DNA of 6,213 nucleotides from UBA3775 sp964625275 (GTDB lineage Bacteria; Bacillota; Clostridia; Lachnospirales; Lachnospiraceae). The DNA is taken from assembly GCA_964625275.1 (NCBI GenBank), contig CAZVBH010000113.1:1-6213 (forward strand). The letters are read 5' to 3'. The translations under genes and the position numbers were made by a program. Shown here piece by piece: positions 1-6,140 of this stretch; within the stretch, counting starts at the first letter, position 1, and each line of letters begins with the position of its first letter. The notes under the pieces were generated by a model. That model ran no database searches and was not told where the DNA came from. It saw only the letters and a program-made list of their open reading frames with translations.

Positions 1-9
1 GCCTTCGCT

Positions 10-3000
10 TTATTTTAATGCACTTTCTACGAGGTTTACGCTAACAAGCGTAGACACTCCTTTTTCCTGCATTGTGATGCCATAAAGGGCATCTGCTGCG
101 GCCATTGTTCCTCTTCGGTGAGTAATTACGATAAACTGCGTATTTGATGTCAGCTTTTGCAGATAATTTGCAAATCTGCTTACATTTGAATCATCGAGAG
201 CAGCTTCAATCTCGTCGAGAAGGCAGAATGGCGATGGTTTCAAATCCAGAATTGCAAAAAGCAATGCTATTGCTGTGAGTGCTTTTTCACCACCACTAAG
301 CTGCATCATATTTTGAAGCTTCTTTCCCGGCGGCTGTGCAATTATTCTAATTCCTGCCTCAAGAACATCTTCGTCCTCCGTTAGCTCGAGTGTTCCCTTT
401 CCTCCTCCAAAGAGTTCCTTGAAGGTGTGGTCGAATCTCTTGCCAATTTCATCAAAGGTAAGAAGGAACTGCTTGCGCATATCAACGTCCAGTTCTTCGA
501 TAATACCCTCGAGAACTTTTTCGGCTTTAACAATGTCATCACGCTGAGTCTTCAAAAATTCATATCGTTCGCTGGTTTCTCTATACTCTTCGATGGCATT
601 TACATTGACATCTCCAAGTCCCCTTATTTTTGAGCGAAGCTCTTGAATATTCTTTTTTGTAGCCTCCGTATCACCTGTATCAATGACAAGCTCTTTAGCT
701 GAGCTGATTGTAAGCTCATATTCTTCCCACATATATCGAATGTTATAGTCAATTGCCTCTGCGAGCTTTTCATTTGCAGCCTTGAGTCTGAATTCCTCCT
801 TATCAAGTGCTGAGATTCTTTCACTGAGATTTTCGCTCAGTTCAAAGAATGACTTGTTTTGTTTGGTCATTTCTGCTGATATTCCCTGAAGCTCTTCTAT
901 TGACTTATCGCATCTTTTGATTTTTCTTTCAAGTCTTTCAGCCTTTTCACGCGCCCGTTCAATTGCTCTTTCTCTTTCGGAAAGTTCATTGATAGAATCT
1001 GCTTTTGTGCGCTTCAGCTCATTTTCCTCATTATCGAGTCCGCTAAGTTCATTATTAACACGATCGATGTTTTCCTGAATATGATTCACATCGCCCATTG
1101 CAGTATTATAAGCAGTTATGTCATTAACGTTTAATTGTGTAAGACCTGCTTCTTCTTCCCTGGCTGCAGCAAGCTTATCGGCAATTACTTTTGCCTTTTC
1201 TTCCTCTTCCTCATTAAGTGCTGTGTTTTCTTCTATTTTGACACCAAGCTCTTCAAGAGTTGCCTTAAGCGTTGCATTTTCATTGTCAAGCGCATTTAAT
1301 TCTTCATTAAGGGCAGCATTTCTCTTTTCTAAATCCTTTGACGCTTCATCTGCATGCACAAGATTTATTTTTGCAGTATTCTGCTCAACATACTTTTCTG
1401 AAAGTGTACTTCTAAGGTCTGTAAGCTTTTCTGTATTTGCTGTCTTAGTTGCACGCATTGTGTCTATCTCGGTTTCAAGCAGCTTAATTTCTTCGCGTCC
1501 TTTTACCAGACTTTCTTCAAGCTGTTCCAGTTCTCTTTTTCGACCGAGCAGATTTGAATTGTTTTTAAAAGCTCCGCCACTGATTGCACCACCGGGCTGG
1601 AACAATTCACCATCTTTAGTTACTATTCTATATTTGTAGTGAAATTTCTGTTCAATTTTAATAGCATTGTCAATGGTATCTACGACCAAAAATCTCCCAA
1701 GAAGATAACGAATGGCTTCTTCATATTTTGAATCATATTTAACCAAGTCTGCAGCTGAGCCGATTACTCCCTTCATCATCATGACATTAGAATCAAACTC
1801 ATCTCTTTTTGCCTTAATACCATCGAGTGGAAGGAAGGTAGCACGTCCAAAGCGCCCCTTTTTCAAGAATTCGATGCATTGCTTTGCTGTTGCCTGAGTA
1901 TCAGTTACTATATTCTGTATATTACCGCCAAGTGCTGTTTCTATGGCAGTTTCAAGTCCATTATCAGTCTTGATGAGGTCAGCTACAACACCCTCAATTC
2001 CCGGGTAACTCTTTCTTTCTTCCATGACACGTCTAACGGCCTGACCATAGCCCTCATATCTTTCCGAAAGATTTTTCAAAGTATCAACCTTGGACTGGGT
2101 TACAAGGACTTCCTGTCTTTTGCGTTGTCTGAGATCATCTTTTTCATGAATCTTTATAGAAAGCTCTTTATTGCTTGAGTCTTTTTCATCGCAGGCCTTT
2201 GCAGCTTCAATTACTTCCCCTGAAATTCTTTTCAGCTCTTCCTTTGCTTCATTTAAATTGCTCTGATTGAGAGACATTTCTGATTTAAGAGCAAGGATTC
2301 TGGCATTAATTTCCGCACGTCTGATTGCATACTGCTCGCCCATAGTATTTATACGTTCAAGCTCAGTACGAACCTTTGTATTTTCAGAAAGTGTCTCTAT
2401 ACGGTTTTTGCTGATTGCACTTTCCTCTTCCATGAGCTTTGTGATTTCAGCACGTTTTTCATTAAGCTTTGCTTCACTTGCATCACATTTTTTCTTAAGT
2501 AACACAATATCAGCTTTGGCTTTTTCTATATTAGTATTATAAACTGCCAGTTCATCATTATAATTATTTCGACGAAGCTCGATTCCTTCCATTCTTGAGG
2601 CAAAATGCTCCTCACCTGCCTTAATTGTAAGGATCTGTTCCGAGAAAATTTTTACATCATTTTCTGCATTCTGTTTGTCGAGGGCAGCCTGATTCCGTTC
2701 TTCTCTAGTCTGATCAAGAAGCTCCTGCTTTTTCTGGAGTTCATTTAAAAGAGCCTCATACTCAGCCTTTGCAGTTTCATACTGCTTCCTGGACTGCTCC
2801 AAATCGCCTTGAACTATGGAAAGCTTTTCAGAAAGAGTGGCAAGCTCCTGGTTATTTTTGTCATACTCATTTACGAACTTACTAATTTCAAGTCCCTTTA
2901 ACTCTTCCTTGAGTTTTAAATATACCTTTGCCTTTTCATATTGGCGTGTAAGAGGTCCTATCTGCTTTTCAATTTCATAAATAATATCATTTACTCTGTC

Positions 3001-3564
3001 GAGATTCTGCTTTTCTGCCTCAAGATTTTTTTCAGCAGCACTTTTACGCTTTTTATATTTAACAATTCCTGCTGCTTCGTCAAAAATTTCACGACGTTCT
3101 TCAGGCTTTCCACTAAGGATTTTGTCAATCTGTCCCTGTCCGATAATTGAATAGCCTTCCTTACCGACACCTGTATCGAAGAAAAGCTCCTGTACATCTC
3201 TAAGTCTGCAGGTATTGCCATTTATCATATATTCGCTTTCACCGCTTCGATAAACGCGTCTTCCTACAGTAACCTCATCATAAGTGATAGGGAGCCATTT
3301 ATCACTATTATCAAGTGTAAGCGTAACATAAGCAAAGCCAAGTGGCTTTCTATTTTCTGTACCTGAAAAGATTACATCCTGCATCGAGCTTCCTCGAAGC
3401 TGCTTTGCACTCTGCTCTCCTAATACCCATCTGACCGCATCTGCAATGTTACTTTTGCCACTGCCATTAGGACCGACAATACCGGTAATTCCCTGATTAA
3501 ATTCAAGTCTGATTTTATTTGCAAATGCTTTAAAGCCATGTGCCTCAATACTTTTTAAATACAT
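10..3564 (-). CDS. smc: Chromosome partition/condensation ATPase SMC
   Basis: Structural Maintenance of Chromosomes protein. In bacteria it dimerises, binds ScpA/ScpB and organises newly replicated DNA by ATP-driven loop extrusion at the nucleoid. The 1184 residues match the usual size (about 1190). The N-terminal ATPase half begins MYLKSIEAHGFKAF with Walker A GPNGSGKS at residues 31-38. Long charged coiled coils run from about 165 to 510 and about 680 to 1025. Between them lies a hinge (about 515-675) with YPGIEGVV and the glycine-rich FQPGGAISGGA typical of SMC hinges. The C-terminal head has the signature LSGGEKAL from residue 1089, Walker B CLLDEIEAALDD (D1117, E1118) and the switch histidine in VITHRR (H1149), so all ATPase motifs look intact. 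The start has a good Shine-Dalgarno (AAAAGG six bases upstream). It follows rnc by 38 bp. Only nine bases remain after the TAA stop; in relatives ftsY usually comes next. ScpA and ScpB are not in the window. Confidence 0.98.
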   Translation of the reverse strand: MYLKSIEAHGFKAFANKIRLEFNQGITGIVGPNGSGKSNIADAVRWVLGEQSAKQLRGSSMQDVIFSGTENRKPLGFAYVTLTLDNSDKWLPITYDEVTVGRRVYRSGESEYMINGNTCRLRDVQELFFDTGVGKEGYSIIGQGQIDKILSGKPEERREIFDEAAGIVKYKKRKSAAEKNLEAEKQNLDRVNDIIYEIEKQIGPLTRQYEKAKVYLKLKEELKGLEISKFVNEYDKNNQELATLSEKLSIVQGDLEQSRKQYETAKAEYEALLNELQKKQELLDQTREERNQAALDKQNAENDVKIFSEQILTIKAGEEHFASRMEGIELRRNNYNDELAVYNTNIEKAKADIVLLKKKCDASEAKLNEKRAEITKLMEEESAISKNRIETLSENTKVRTELERINTMGEQYAIRRAEINARILALKSEMSLNQSNLNEAKEELKRISGEVIEAAKACDEKDSSNKELSIKIHEKDDLRQRKRQEVLVTQSKVDTLKNLSERYEGYGQAVRRVMEERKSYPGIEGVVADLIKTDNGLETAIETALGGNIQNIVTDTQATAKQCIEFLKKGRFGRATFLPLDGIKAKRDEFDSNVMMMKGVIGSAADLVKYDSKYEEAIRYLLGRFLVVDTIDNAIKIEQKFHYKYRIVTKDGELFQPGGAISGGAFKNNSNLLGRKRELEQLEESLVKGREEIKLLETEIDTMRATKTANTEKLTDLRSTLSEKYVEQNTAKINLVHADEASKDLEKRNAALNEELNALDNENATLKATLEELGVKIEENTALNEEEEEKAKVIADKLAAAREEEAGLTQLNVNDITAYNTAMGDVNHIQENIDRVNNELSGLDNEENELKRTKADSINELSERERAIERAREKAERLERKIKRCDKSIEELQGISAEMTKQNKSFFELSENLSERISALDKEEFRLKAANEKLAEAIDYNIRYMWEEYELTISSAKELVIDTGDTEATKKNIQELRSKIRGLGDVNVNAIEEYRETSERYEFLKTQRDDIVKAEKVLEGIIEELDVDMRKQFLLTFDEIGKRFDHTFKELFGGGKGTLELTEDEDVLEAGIRIIAQPPGKKLQNMMQLSGGEKALTAIALLFAILDLKPSPFCLLDEIEAALDDSNVSRFANYLQKLTSNTQFIVITHRRGTMAAADALYGITMQEKGVSTLVSVNLVESALK

Positions 3565-3591
3565 TTTTTTCCTTTTCCGTCTCTTGTTTTT

Positions 3592-3619
3592 ATTATAAGT
3601 TTCTACTTCTTAATTTTAA
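3592..3619 (-). promoter_or_regulatory. Possible internal promoter for smc
   Basis: On the minus strand a perfect TATAAT (3592-3597) lies in the rnc-smc gap. It is preceded at 16 bp by TTAAAA (3614-3619, four of six matches to TTGACA), which overlaps the end of rnc. Transcription would begin near 3585, leaving about 20 nt of leader that contains the smc Shine-Dalgarno. The -35 is weak, there is no extended -10 TGN, and the region is AT-rich, so this may be chance. It would allow smc to be expressed apart from the lipid genes. Confidence 0.25.
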
Positions 3620-4289
3620 TAAGTGCTGCATAAGCTGCCTGCTGCTGAGCACTCTTTTTAGAATTGCCCGTACCTATGCCGTATTCTTTGTCATTTACGA
3701 GGCATCTGACCTTATAAGTTCTATTGTGAGGAGGCCCATCCTCCGCAAGCACCTCATAAACCGGTGGGCACTGATAAAGATTCTGTGTTATTACCTGAAG
3801 CTCAGTTTTTGCATCGAAAAACAGCCTCTTTGTCTCAATGTCATCAAGCACATGCTCGAGAATAAATTTGCGCGCCGGCTCAAGTCCACCATCAAGATAC
3901 ATTGCACCTATAACTGCCTCAAAGGCATCAGAGACAATAGAATCTCTTTTATCACCATTGTTCTGCTTCTCACCCTTGCCAAGAAGGATATATTCATTTA
4001 GCTGAACCTTTCGTGCACAATCAGCCAACGTTGGTTCACATACCAAGCTCGCTCTTAGCTTCGACATCTGTCCTTCAGGAAATTCTTCATAGTGCTTATA
4101 AAGAAATTCACTGGAAACAAGCTCCAATACTGCATCGCCAAGAAATTCCAGTCTCTCATTGTCCTTTGGTCCATTTCCATGAGTCATAATCTCATGACCA
4201 TAAGAAGAATGGGTAAGAGCAAGCTTTAGCAGACTCCTGTCCTTGAAAACATATCCAATTTTTTTCTCAACTTCTGCAAAATTAATCAT
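3603..4289 (-). CDS. rnc: Ribonuclease III
   Basis: Double-strand-specific endoribonuclease that processes the 30S rRNA precursor and cuts structured mRNAs and sense/antisense duplexes in the cytoplasm. At 228 aa it has normal length. The RNase III domain occupies about residues 3-150, with the signature NERLEFLGD at 44-52. The four metal-binding acidic residues are present as E48, D52, D121 and E124 (motif SDAFEAVIG). A double-stranded RNA-binding domain covers about 158-226, ending in the typical GNSKKSAQQQAAYAAL. The start MINFAEVEKKIGY agrees with the family. Its Shine-Dalgarno is weak (TAGGCG, about seven bases upstream), which suggests partial dependence on translation from acpP, 37 bp upstream. 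Long hairpins in the upstream plsX-acpP spacer would be plausible substrates if transcribed, but that link is only inference. Confidence 0.97.
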   Translation of the reverse strand: MINFAEVEKKIGYVFKDRSLLKLALTHSSYGHEIMTHGNGPKDNERLEFLGDAVLELVSSEFLYKHYEEFPEGQMSKLRASLVCEPTLADCARKVQLNEYILLGKGEKQNNGDKRDSIVSDAFEAVIGAMYLDGGLEPARKFILEHVLDDIETKRLFFDAKTELQVITQNLYQCPPVYEVLAEDGPPHNRTYKVRCLVNDKEYGIGTGNSKKSAQQQAAYAALIKIKK

Positions 4290-4326
4290 ATTTTCGCCTA
4301 CGATTCTTATTTTTTATTAAGTCAAG

Positions 4327-4548
4327 TTATTGGTTTATAACTTGCAACAATTCATTTACTGTCGTTATTTCTTTAATTTCATCAAATGGAAGCTCAAAAT
4401 CCACCTCTTCCTCGATAGTTGTGAGGATTTTTAGCATAGTGAGAGAATCAATTCCCAAATCCTCCAAAAGAAGGGATTCTGAACTGATTTCGTTTATGTC
4501 AGTTTTTGATTTCTCGCTAATGATTTGTATTAGTCTTGTTAAAGGCAT
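4327..4548 (-). CDS. acpP: Acyl carrier protein (divergent recognition helix)
   Basis: Small acidic carrier protein of 73 aa (typical 75-80). Its serine receives 4'-phosphopantetheine and carries acyl chains as thioesters. The attachment motif DLGIDSL places the modified serine at residue 35. Acidic residues (16 Asp/Glu against 5 Lys/Arg), the four-helix pattern and IEEEVDFELP are typical. Position between plsX and rnc is the conserved place of acpP, supporting a role in fatty acid and phospholipid synthesis. It is odd in the helix after the serine. Compared with E. coli ACP (DSLDTVELVM), it reads DSLTMLKILT, so the positions equal to D38, E41 and M44 are T37, K40 and T43. These residues contact partner enzymes in known ACPs. 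It could therefore be a specialised second ACP rather than the main FAS II carrier. The start has a strong Shine-Dalgarno (AAAGGAGT). Confidence 0.9.
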   Translation of the reverse strand: MPLTRLIQIISEKSKTDINEISSESLLLEDLGIDSLTMLKILTTIEEEVDFELPFDEIKEITTVNELLQVINQ

Positions 4549-4553
4549 ATTTT

Positions 4554-4561
4554 ACTCCTTT
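4554..4561 (-). promoter_or_regulatory. acpP ribosome binding site, abutting a repeat
   Basis: Minus-strand AAAGGAGT sits five bases before the acpP ATG, a near-ideal Shine-Dalgarno that fixes the start. Repeat sequence begins 2 bp upstream (4564). The boundary also forms an 18-bp near-palindrome at 4559-4576 (arms CTTTA and TAAAG) that includes two bases of the ribosome binding site. Pairing there could slightly mask it. Confidence 0.75.
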
Positions 4562-4563
4562 AG

Positions 4564-4611
4564 TACTTATTAAAGCCGGTACCGAGGGAACAAGGTACGG
4601 CGACACAACTT
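4564..4611 (+). repeat. Solo left arm of the hairpin repeat
   Basis: These 48 bp are identical to 4617-4664, the left arm of the next unit, giving a 53-bp period. The arm starts TACTTATTAAAG and contains CGGTACCG, AGGGAACAAGG and GGCGACACAACTT. It has no apical stem or right arm of its own directly after it. The same solo arm, with four substitutions, occurs at 5966, also directly before a complete unit. Strand is given arbitrarily in the left-to-right sense; the operon transcribes the opposite strand. Confidence 0.85.
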
Positions 4612-4616
4612 TCCAC

Positions 4617-4724
4617 TACTTATTAAAGCCGGTACCGAGGGAACAAGGTACGGCGACACAACTTATTTTCCGGTCTTACGACCGAAAAAACGGTTGTGTC
4701 CCCAGTTGTTCTATTGTAGTTTTT
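4617..4724 (+). repeat. Complete hairpin repeat, unit A
   Basis: Left arm 4617-4664, apical stem and right arm to about 4724. Pairing elements from outside in: GAACAA (4641-4646) with TTGTTC (4706-4711); GACACAAC (4655-4662) with GTTGTGTC (4693-4700); TTTT (4666-4669) with AAAA (4685-4688) around a bulged C; and CGGTC (4671-4675) with GACCG (4680-4684). On the minus strand the loop is GTAA. Positions 4647-4713 are identical over 67 bp to unit B, 103 bp away. The family resembles REP/MITE-type non-autonomous elements; the exact family is not identified. Confidence 0.85.
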
Positions 4725-4731
4725 ATTAAAT

Positions 4732-4832
4732 GTTAAACTGAGGGAACAGGGTACGGCGACACAACTTATTTTCCGGTCTTACGACCGAAAAAACGGTTGT
4801 GTCCCCAGTTGTTCTACGGTAGTTGTTCAAAA
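4732..4832 (+). repeat. Complete hairpin repeat, unit B
   Basis: Second copy with the same core as unit A (67 identical bp, 4750-4816). Stems: GACACAAC (4758-4765) with GTTGTGTC (4796-4803), and CGGTC (4774-4778) with GACCG (4783-4787), loop 4779-4782. Its left end is diverged (TTAAACTGAGGG instead of GGTACCGAGGG). Its right end keeps the consensus CTACGGTAG, whereas unit A has CTATTGTAG. The distal arms thus look exchanged or degenerate, as after tandem duplication or an insertion of one copy next to another. Confidence 0.8.
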
Positions 4833-4851
4833 TATATGAGCTGACACCGCC

Positions 4852-5874
4852 CTAAAGGTTTTGTTTCTCCGGCACTACATTTTGTCGAATGAGTTCATCT
4901 ATCTTCTGCTCTTTAAATGCGATACACTGTTTTACGGCTGATCTGACTTCTCCATCCTTTGAATTACCATGAATTTTAACTACTAATCCATTTAATCCTA
5001 AAAATGGTGCTCCACCATATTCTGATGTATCAAATAATTTCATTGTCTTTTTTAGGGATGGTTTAATAAGAATTCCACCAAGCTTGCCTCTTGTAGACTC
5101 CATAATTCCTTTTTTTATCATCTTAACAAGAGCTCCTGCGGTTCCTTCATAAAGCTTGAGAATTACATTTCCTACAAAGGCATCACATACAATAACATCA
5201 CATGCTCCGTAAGGAATTTCTCTGGCTTCAACACTACCAATAAAGTTAATGTCCTTGCAGGCTTTGAGTAATGGATAGGTTTCTTTTACAAGTGCATTTC
5301 CCTTTTCTTCTTCTACACCAACATTTACAAGTCCAACTCTTGGATTTTTAATACCAACGACTTTTTCCATATAAATAGAAGCCATTTGGGCATACTGTAC
5401 AAGCATGCTTGGTCTTGCATCTACATTTGCGCCTGAATCTACGAGCATCGAAACACCGCTAACAGTTGGAATAATTGGTGCAAGTGGAGTTCTTTCAATT
5501 CCTCTAATACGCTTAATTATAAGCTGACCTCCTACAAGCACTGCTCCGGTACTTCCGGCAGAAATAACACAATCTGCCTCTCCAGCCTTAACAAGATTCA
5601 TTGCTACAACAATAGAAGAATCCTTCTTCTTTTTGATTGCAGCTGTAGGAGATTCATTGCAGTCAATATTTTCTGTTGCATTTACTACTCGAATAAGTGA
5701 TTTATCAAAATCAGGATATTTTTCAATTTCATGCTTGATAGCTTCTTCAAGCCCTACAAGTATTATATCCACATTTTTATTTTCCTGAGCTGCCTCTATG
5801 GCACCCTTTACGATATATTCCGGGGCATTATCTCCACCCATGGCATCGATTGCAACTCTAATTTTGTCTGACAT
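4852..5874 (-). CDS. plsX: Phosphate acyltransferase PlsX
   Basis: Converts acyl-ACP and phosphate to acyl-phosphate and free ACP, the first step of the PlsX/PlsY route to lysophosphatidic acid. It acts as a peripheral protein at the inner face of the membrane. The 340 aa match the family length (about 330-345). Recognisable motifs: DAMGGDNAP at residues 10-18, SAGSTGA at 105-111, VDSGAN at 145-150, GLVNVGVEEEKG at 181-192, DAFVGNVILK at 231-240, YGGAPFLGLNG at 286-296 and HGNSK at 302-306. The start MSDKIRVAIDAMGG is preceded by GGGAGGA with a six-base gap. In-frame upstream ATGs (5922, 5895, 5889) are rejected because this Shine-Dalgarno lies between them and the family-typical start. It is the first gene of the group, served by its own promoter, and shares its substrate (acyl-ACP) with the downstream acpP product. 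It is flanked on both sides by copies of the same hairpin repeat. Confidence 0.97.
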   Translation of the reverse strand: MSDKIRVAIDAMGGDNAPEYIVKGAIEAAQENKNVDIILVGLEEAIKHEIEKYPDFDKSLIRVVNATENIDCNESPTAAIKKKKDSSIVVAMNLVKAGEADCVISAGSTGAVLVGGQLIIKRIRGIERTPLAPIIPTVSGVSMLVDSGANVDARPSMLVQYAQMASIYMEKVVGIKNPRVGLVNVGVEEEKGNALVKETYPLLKACKDINFIGSVEAREIPYGACDVIVCDAFVGNVILKLYEGTAGALVKMIKKGIMESTRGKLGGILIKPSLKKTMKLFDTSEYGGAPFLGLNGLVVKIHGNSKDGEVRSAVKQCIAFKEQKIDELIRQNVVPEKQNL

Positions 5875-5880
5875 AACAGA

Positions 5881-5887
5881 TCCTCCC
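5881..5887 (-). promoter_or_regulatory. plsX ribosome binding site
   Basis: Minus-strand GGGAGGA lies six bases before the ATG at 5874. It decides the start against the in-frame ATG at 5922, which would add 16 residues (ending ...MYMGGSV) that are not part of the family. Confidence 0.85.
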
Positions 5888-5932
5888 ATATACATATGAA
5901 TAGTAGCATGATTACATGGCATACCTCTTTTG

Positions 5933-5961
5933 ATTATAACTAAGTATCAAGTAAATTGCAA
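5933..5961 (-). promoter_or_regulatory. Sigma-A type promoter of the plsX operon
   Basis: On the minus strand TTGCAA (5956-5961) and a perfect TATAAT (5933-5938) are separated by exactly 17 bp. Transcription is expected near 5926, giving a leader of about 52 nt. The leader contains a start-stop ATG-TAA (5917-5912) and a small imperfect hairpin (5906-5920). The -35 hexamer lies 4 bp from the repeat that begins at 5966, so the promoter sits exactly at the edge of the repeat block. A 21-bp inverted repeat (5930-5950, arms TTGAT/ATCAA) overlaps the -10 and could be an operator. It does not match the FapR site. Confidence 0.7.
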
Positions 5962-5965
5962 GAAG

Positions 5966-6017
5966 TACTTATTAAAGTAGATACAGAGGGAACAAGGTAC
6001 GGCGACACAACTTATTT
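5966..6017 (+). repeat. Solo left arm of the hairpin repeat, second locus
   Basis: TACTTATTAAAG...AGAGGGAACAAGG...GGCGACACAACTTATTT matches the left arm at 4564 over 48 bp with four substitutions, all in the CCGGTACC segment. The next left arm starts 54 bp later at 6020. The arrangement, solo arm directly before a complete unit, repeats that of the plsX-acpP spacer. Confidence 0.8.
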
Positions 6018-6019
6018 AG

Positions 6020-6137
6020 TACTTATTAAAGCCGGTACTGAGGGAACAAGGTACGGGGACACAGCCTTCGTGCAAATCTTACAATTTGCACGAAGTATGT
6101 GTCCCCAGTGTTCTACAGTACTTTGTCAAAATGTTTA
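6020..6137 (+). repeat. Complete hairpin repeat, unit C, with a different apical stem
   Basis: Pairings from outside in: GTACTG (6035-6040) with CAGTAC (6116-6121); GAACA (6044-6048) with TGTTC (6109-6113); GGGGACACA (6055-6063) with TGTGTCCCC (6098-6106), perfect here; and a perfect 12-bp apical stem, CTTCGTGCAAAT (6066-6077) with ATTTGCACGAAG (6084-6095). The apical stem sequence is unrelated to that of units A and B. On the minus strand the loop is still GTAA, closed by a U-G wobble in RNA. This is the best-paired copy and may be the youngest. Confidence 0.85.
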
Positions 6138-6140
6138 AGG

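Larger units (their letters stand above)
4549..4851. other. plsX-acpP spacer filled with hairpin repeats
   Basis: This 303-bp stretch without a gene consists almost entirely of one repeat family: a solo left arm, then two complete hairpin units, all in the same orientation. Only about 20 bp next to plsX and about 15 bp next to acpP are unique. On the minus strand I see no U-tract after any hairpin, so it does not look like an intrinsic terminator. I found no convincing promoter in it, so acpP, rnc and smc probably depend on read-through from plsX. A TACAAT at 4713-4718 lacks a -35 element. Confidence 0.8.

Noticed and set aside
1118..1639. Serine-rich plus-strand open frame of 173 codons inside smc
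   Set aside because: It is the antisense shadow of the Glu/Lys-rich coiled coil; low-complexity Ser/Phe/Leu composition is what the opposite strand of such a gene produces.
3540..4001. Plus-strand 153-codon open frame across the smc start and rnc
   Set aside because: It is antisense to two well-supported genes, has no recognisable domain and no ribosome binding site.
4320..4325. TTGACT on the minus strand after acpP as a -35 box for rnc
   Set aside because: No -10 hexamer is found at 16-18 bp; the sequence there is CGTAGG.
4559..4576. FapR-like operator before acpP (GTACTAA half-site on the minus strand)
   Set aside because: Only one half of the FapR palindrome matches, and the core of the motif belongs to the repeat arm, which recurs at other places.
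4641..4711. Rho-independent terminator after plsX
   Set aside because: The stems are strong, but no run of U follows on the minus strand. The next genes lack a clear promoter, so complete termination would silence rnc and acpP.
4564..4832. CRISPR array
   Set aside because: Repeats are palindromic units and half-units with conserved interiors, not short direct repeats separated by unique spacers of constant length; no cas genes are present.
5875..5922. Longer plsX reading from the ATG at 5922
   Set aside because: The ATG would lie about four bases from the predicted transcription start, and the strong GGGAGGA before 5874 would be inside the coding region. The extra 16 residues are not family-like.
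5956..6138. Plus-strand open frame with repeated peptide LIKxxTEGTRYGDT (also at 4536-4736)
   Set aside because: The peptide is the repeat arm read in frame. At this locus the period is 54 bp (in frame), but at the other it is 53 bp (out of frame), so coding is not preserved. There is no plausible ribosome binding site.
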